From: Thermoleophilaceae bacterium
GTDB lineage: Bacteria > Actinomycetota > Thermoleophilia > Solirubrobacterales > Thermoleophilaceae
Direction of reading: 5' to 3'
Assembly: GCA_013813135.1 (NCBI GenBank)
Contig: JACCSF010000261.1
Coordinates: forward strand, 1 to 6,649
DNA length: 6,649 nucleotides
Shown: piece by piece, positions 6,250 to 6,649 of the stretch
Layout of the letters: the number at the start of each line of letters is the position of its first letter
How positions within the stretch are numbered: position 1 is the first letter of the stretch
Notes under the pieces: generated by a model
The model's input: only the letters and a program-made list of their open reading frames with translations
What the model was told of the DNA's origin: nothing
The model's database searches: none
Position numbers and translations under genes: made by a program

Positions 6250-6313
6250 GCGCCGCGGCGCTTCGGGCCCAACAGCCCGGTCCCGAGCGATTCGGCGACT
6301 TCGCCGAGCCGGG
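6250..6313 (+). terminator. Hairpin-rich intergenic segment, possible terminator of acyP
   Basis: The 142-base gap between acyP and comEA holds three adjacent inverted repeats. A perfect 12-base palindrome GCGCCGCGGCGC lies at 6250-6261. A hairpin has stem CGGGC/GCCCG (6264-6268 with 6275-6279) and a 6-base loop. Another has stem TCGGCG/CGCCGA (6292-6297 with 6302-6307) and loop ACTT. An outer pairing CCCGG/CCGGG (6276-6280 with 6309-6313) could enclose the last one, in competition with the second hairpin. There is no U-run, so it is not a standard intrinsic terminator; U-less terminators have been proposed in GC-rich actinobacteria. Chance pairing is easy at this GC content. Confidence 0.3.
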
Positions 6314-6370
6314 TGCCTCCCAAGTCGCTTCTTCGTTACACAGGTCACCCACGGGTAGGTCGCCGCTTCC

Positions 6371-6376
6371 TAGCCT
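6371..6376 (+). promoter_or_regulatory. Probable -10 box (TAGCCT) of a leaderless comEA promoter
   Basis: TAGCCT matches TANNNT and ends 6 bases before GTG 6383. The predicted transcription start is the G of the start codon itself, the textbook geometry of a leaderless mRNA. The context CCTAGCCTCGC nearly repeats that before the PLP decarboxylase. Nothing resembling a -35 hexamer or a Shine-Dalgarno site is seen. It lies in a true intergenic gap, so it is not constrained by coding sequence. Confidence 0.55.
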
Positions 6377-6382
6377 CGCGAC

Positions 6383-6649
6383 GTGCTCACGAGCGATGGA
6401 TCCCGAGGAACGCTGGCCGTCTGGTTAGCTGCGGCGGTGCTGGGCGGCATCGTGTTGCTGCAGCTCGCGAGCTCGAACGACGGCGGCGGGCGCGGCTCGC
6501 CGGTGCGGATCGAGCGCTCACCCGACCAGTCCGTGGCAGGCGCCGCCGGGTCGAGTACCGGCGGTGGCCGCAGCGGCGCCGGCATCTATGTGCACGTCGC
6601 CGGCGCGGTGCACCGGCCGGGCCTTCTGCGGCTGCCGCCGGGATCGCGC
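6383..6649 (+). CDS. comEA: Competence protein ComEA, N-terminal part (3' end outside window)
   Basis: The first 89 codons of a membrane-anchored DNA-binding protein that captures double-stranded DNA for uptake in naturally competent bacteria. A short N-terminus precedes one hydrophobic helix at about residues 11-30 (LAVWLAAAVLGGIVLLQLAS). A flexible linker rich in Gly, Ser and Arg follows (32-67). IYVHVAGAVHRPGLLRLPPGSR (68-89) is the start of the SLBB-type beta-grasp domain that leads ComEA proteins; the DNA-binding helix-hairpin-helix pair would lie beyond the window edge. The frame is open to the last base. The GTG start is supported by the helix position and the -10 box just upstream. 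Leu15 uses TTA (6425-6427), the only in-frame TTA I found in the window. SLBB domains also occur in polysaccharide export proteins, but this order (short tail, one helix, linker, HVAGAVxRPG) is typical of ComEA. Confidence 0.88.
   Translation, partial: MLTSDGSRGTLAVWLAAAVLGGIVLLQLASSNDGGGRGSPVRIERSPDQSVAGAAGSSTGGGRSGAGIYVHVAGAVHRPGLLRLPPGSR

Noticed and set aside
5463..6323. A 286-codon minus-strand open frame spanning acyP and the start of the hydrolase
   Set aside because: Its translation is Ser/Arg/Pro-rich and unlike any family. It is antisense to acyP and out of frame with the hydrolase.
1..6649. CRISPR arrays, tRNA or rRNA genes, insertion sequences, attachment sites
   Set aside because: I saw no spaced direct repeats, no tRNA-like cloverleaf, no transposase or integrase motifs and no terminal inverted repeats. 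The short gaps between genes leave little room for them.

Overview
The window is a GC-rich, gene-dense piece of a bacterial chromosome. It looks like ordinary housekeeping DNA, with no sign of a mobile element, CRISPR array, tRNA or rRNA. The extreme G/C third-position bias, the Gram-positive style LeuRS, the -10-only promoters placed almost on start codons, and a link to comEA suggest an actinobacterium. Class Thermoleophilia (Solirubrobacterales) is my best guess, but this is inference from style and gene order, not a database match.

Layout. (1) Positions 1-248: the 3' end of a gene for a probable secreted beta-sandwich protein. (2) Positions 261-3558, plus strand: leuS (leucyl-tRNA synthetase), a four-helix membrane protein, and a SLOG/TIGR00725-type Rossmann protein. 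They are joined by two 4-base start/stop overlaps (GTGA, then CTGA), so the last gene appears to use a rare CTG start. (3) Positions 3570-5042, plus strand: a fold-I PLP decarboxylase of the Orn/Lys/Arg family. (4) Positions 5039-5926, minus strand: an arginine deiminase/DDAH-like guanidino-group hydrolase. It converges on the decarboxylase so tightly that the two stop codons share one CTAG. (5) Positions 5965-6240, plus strand: acylphosphatase, divergent from the hydrolase across about 38 bases. (6) Positions 6241-6382: a hairpin-rich gap ending in a promoter-like box. (7) Positions 6383 to the end: the N-terminal part of comEA, the DNA-uptake receptor, cut by the window edge.

How the genes work together. 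leuS and its two coupled partners probably form one transcript. The decarboxylase and the guanidino hydrolase could both act on arginine or a relative, but this rests on family and position only. acyP and comEA look like independent units, and comEC would be expected beyond the right edge.

The most distinctive signal is regulatory. A TANNCTC box (TAACCTC, TAGACTC, TAGCCTC) sits 6-9 bases before three start codons that lack a clear ribosome-binding site, which suggests leaderless transcription. In two cases the stop codon of the gene before supplies the first three bases of the box. A fourth copy (TACTCTC) precedes the minus-strand hydrolase, which does have a Shine-Dalgarno site. I see no clearly new multi-gene system. 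The small oddities listed in the findings are the real content.
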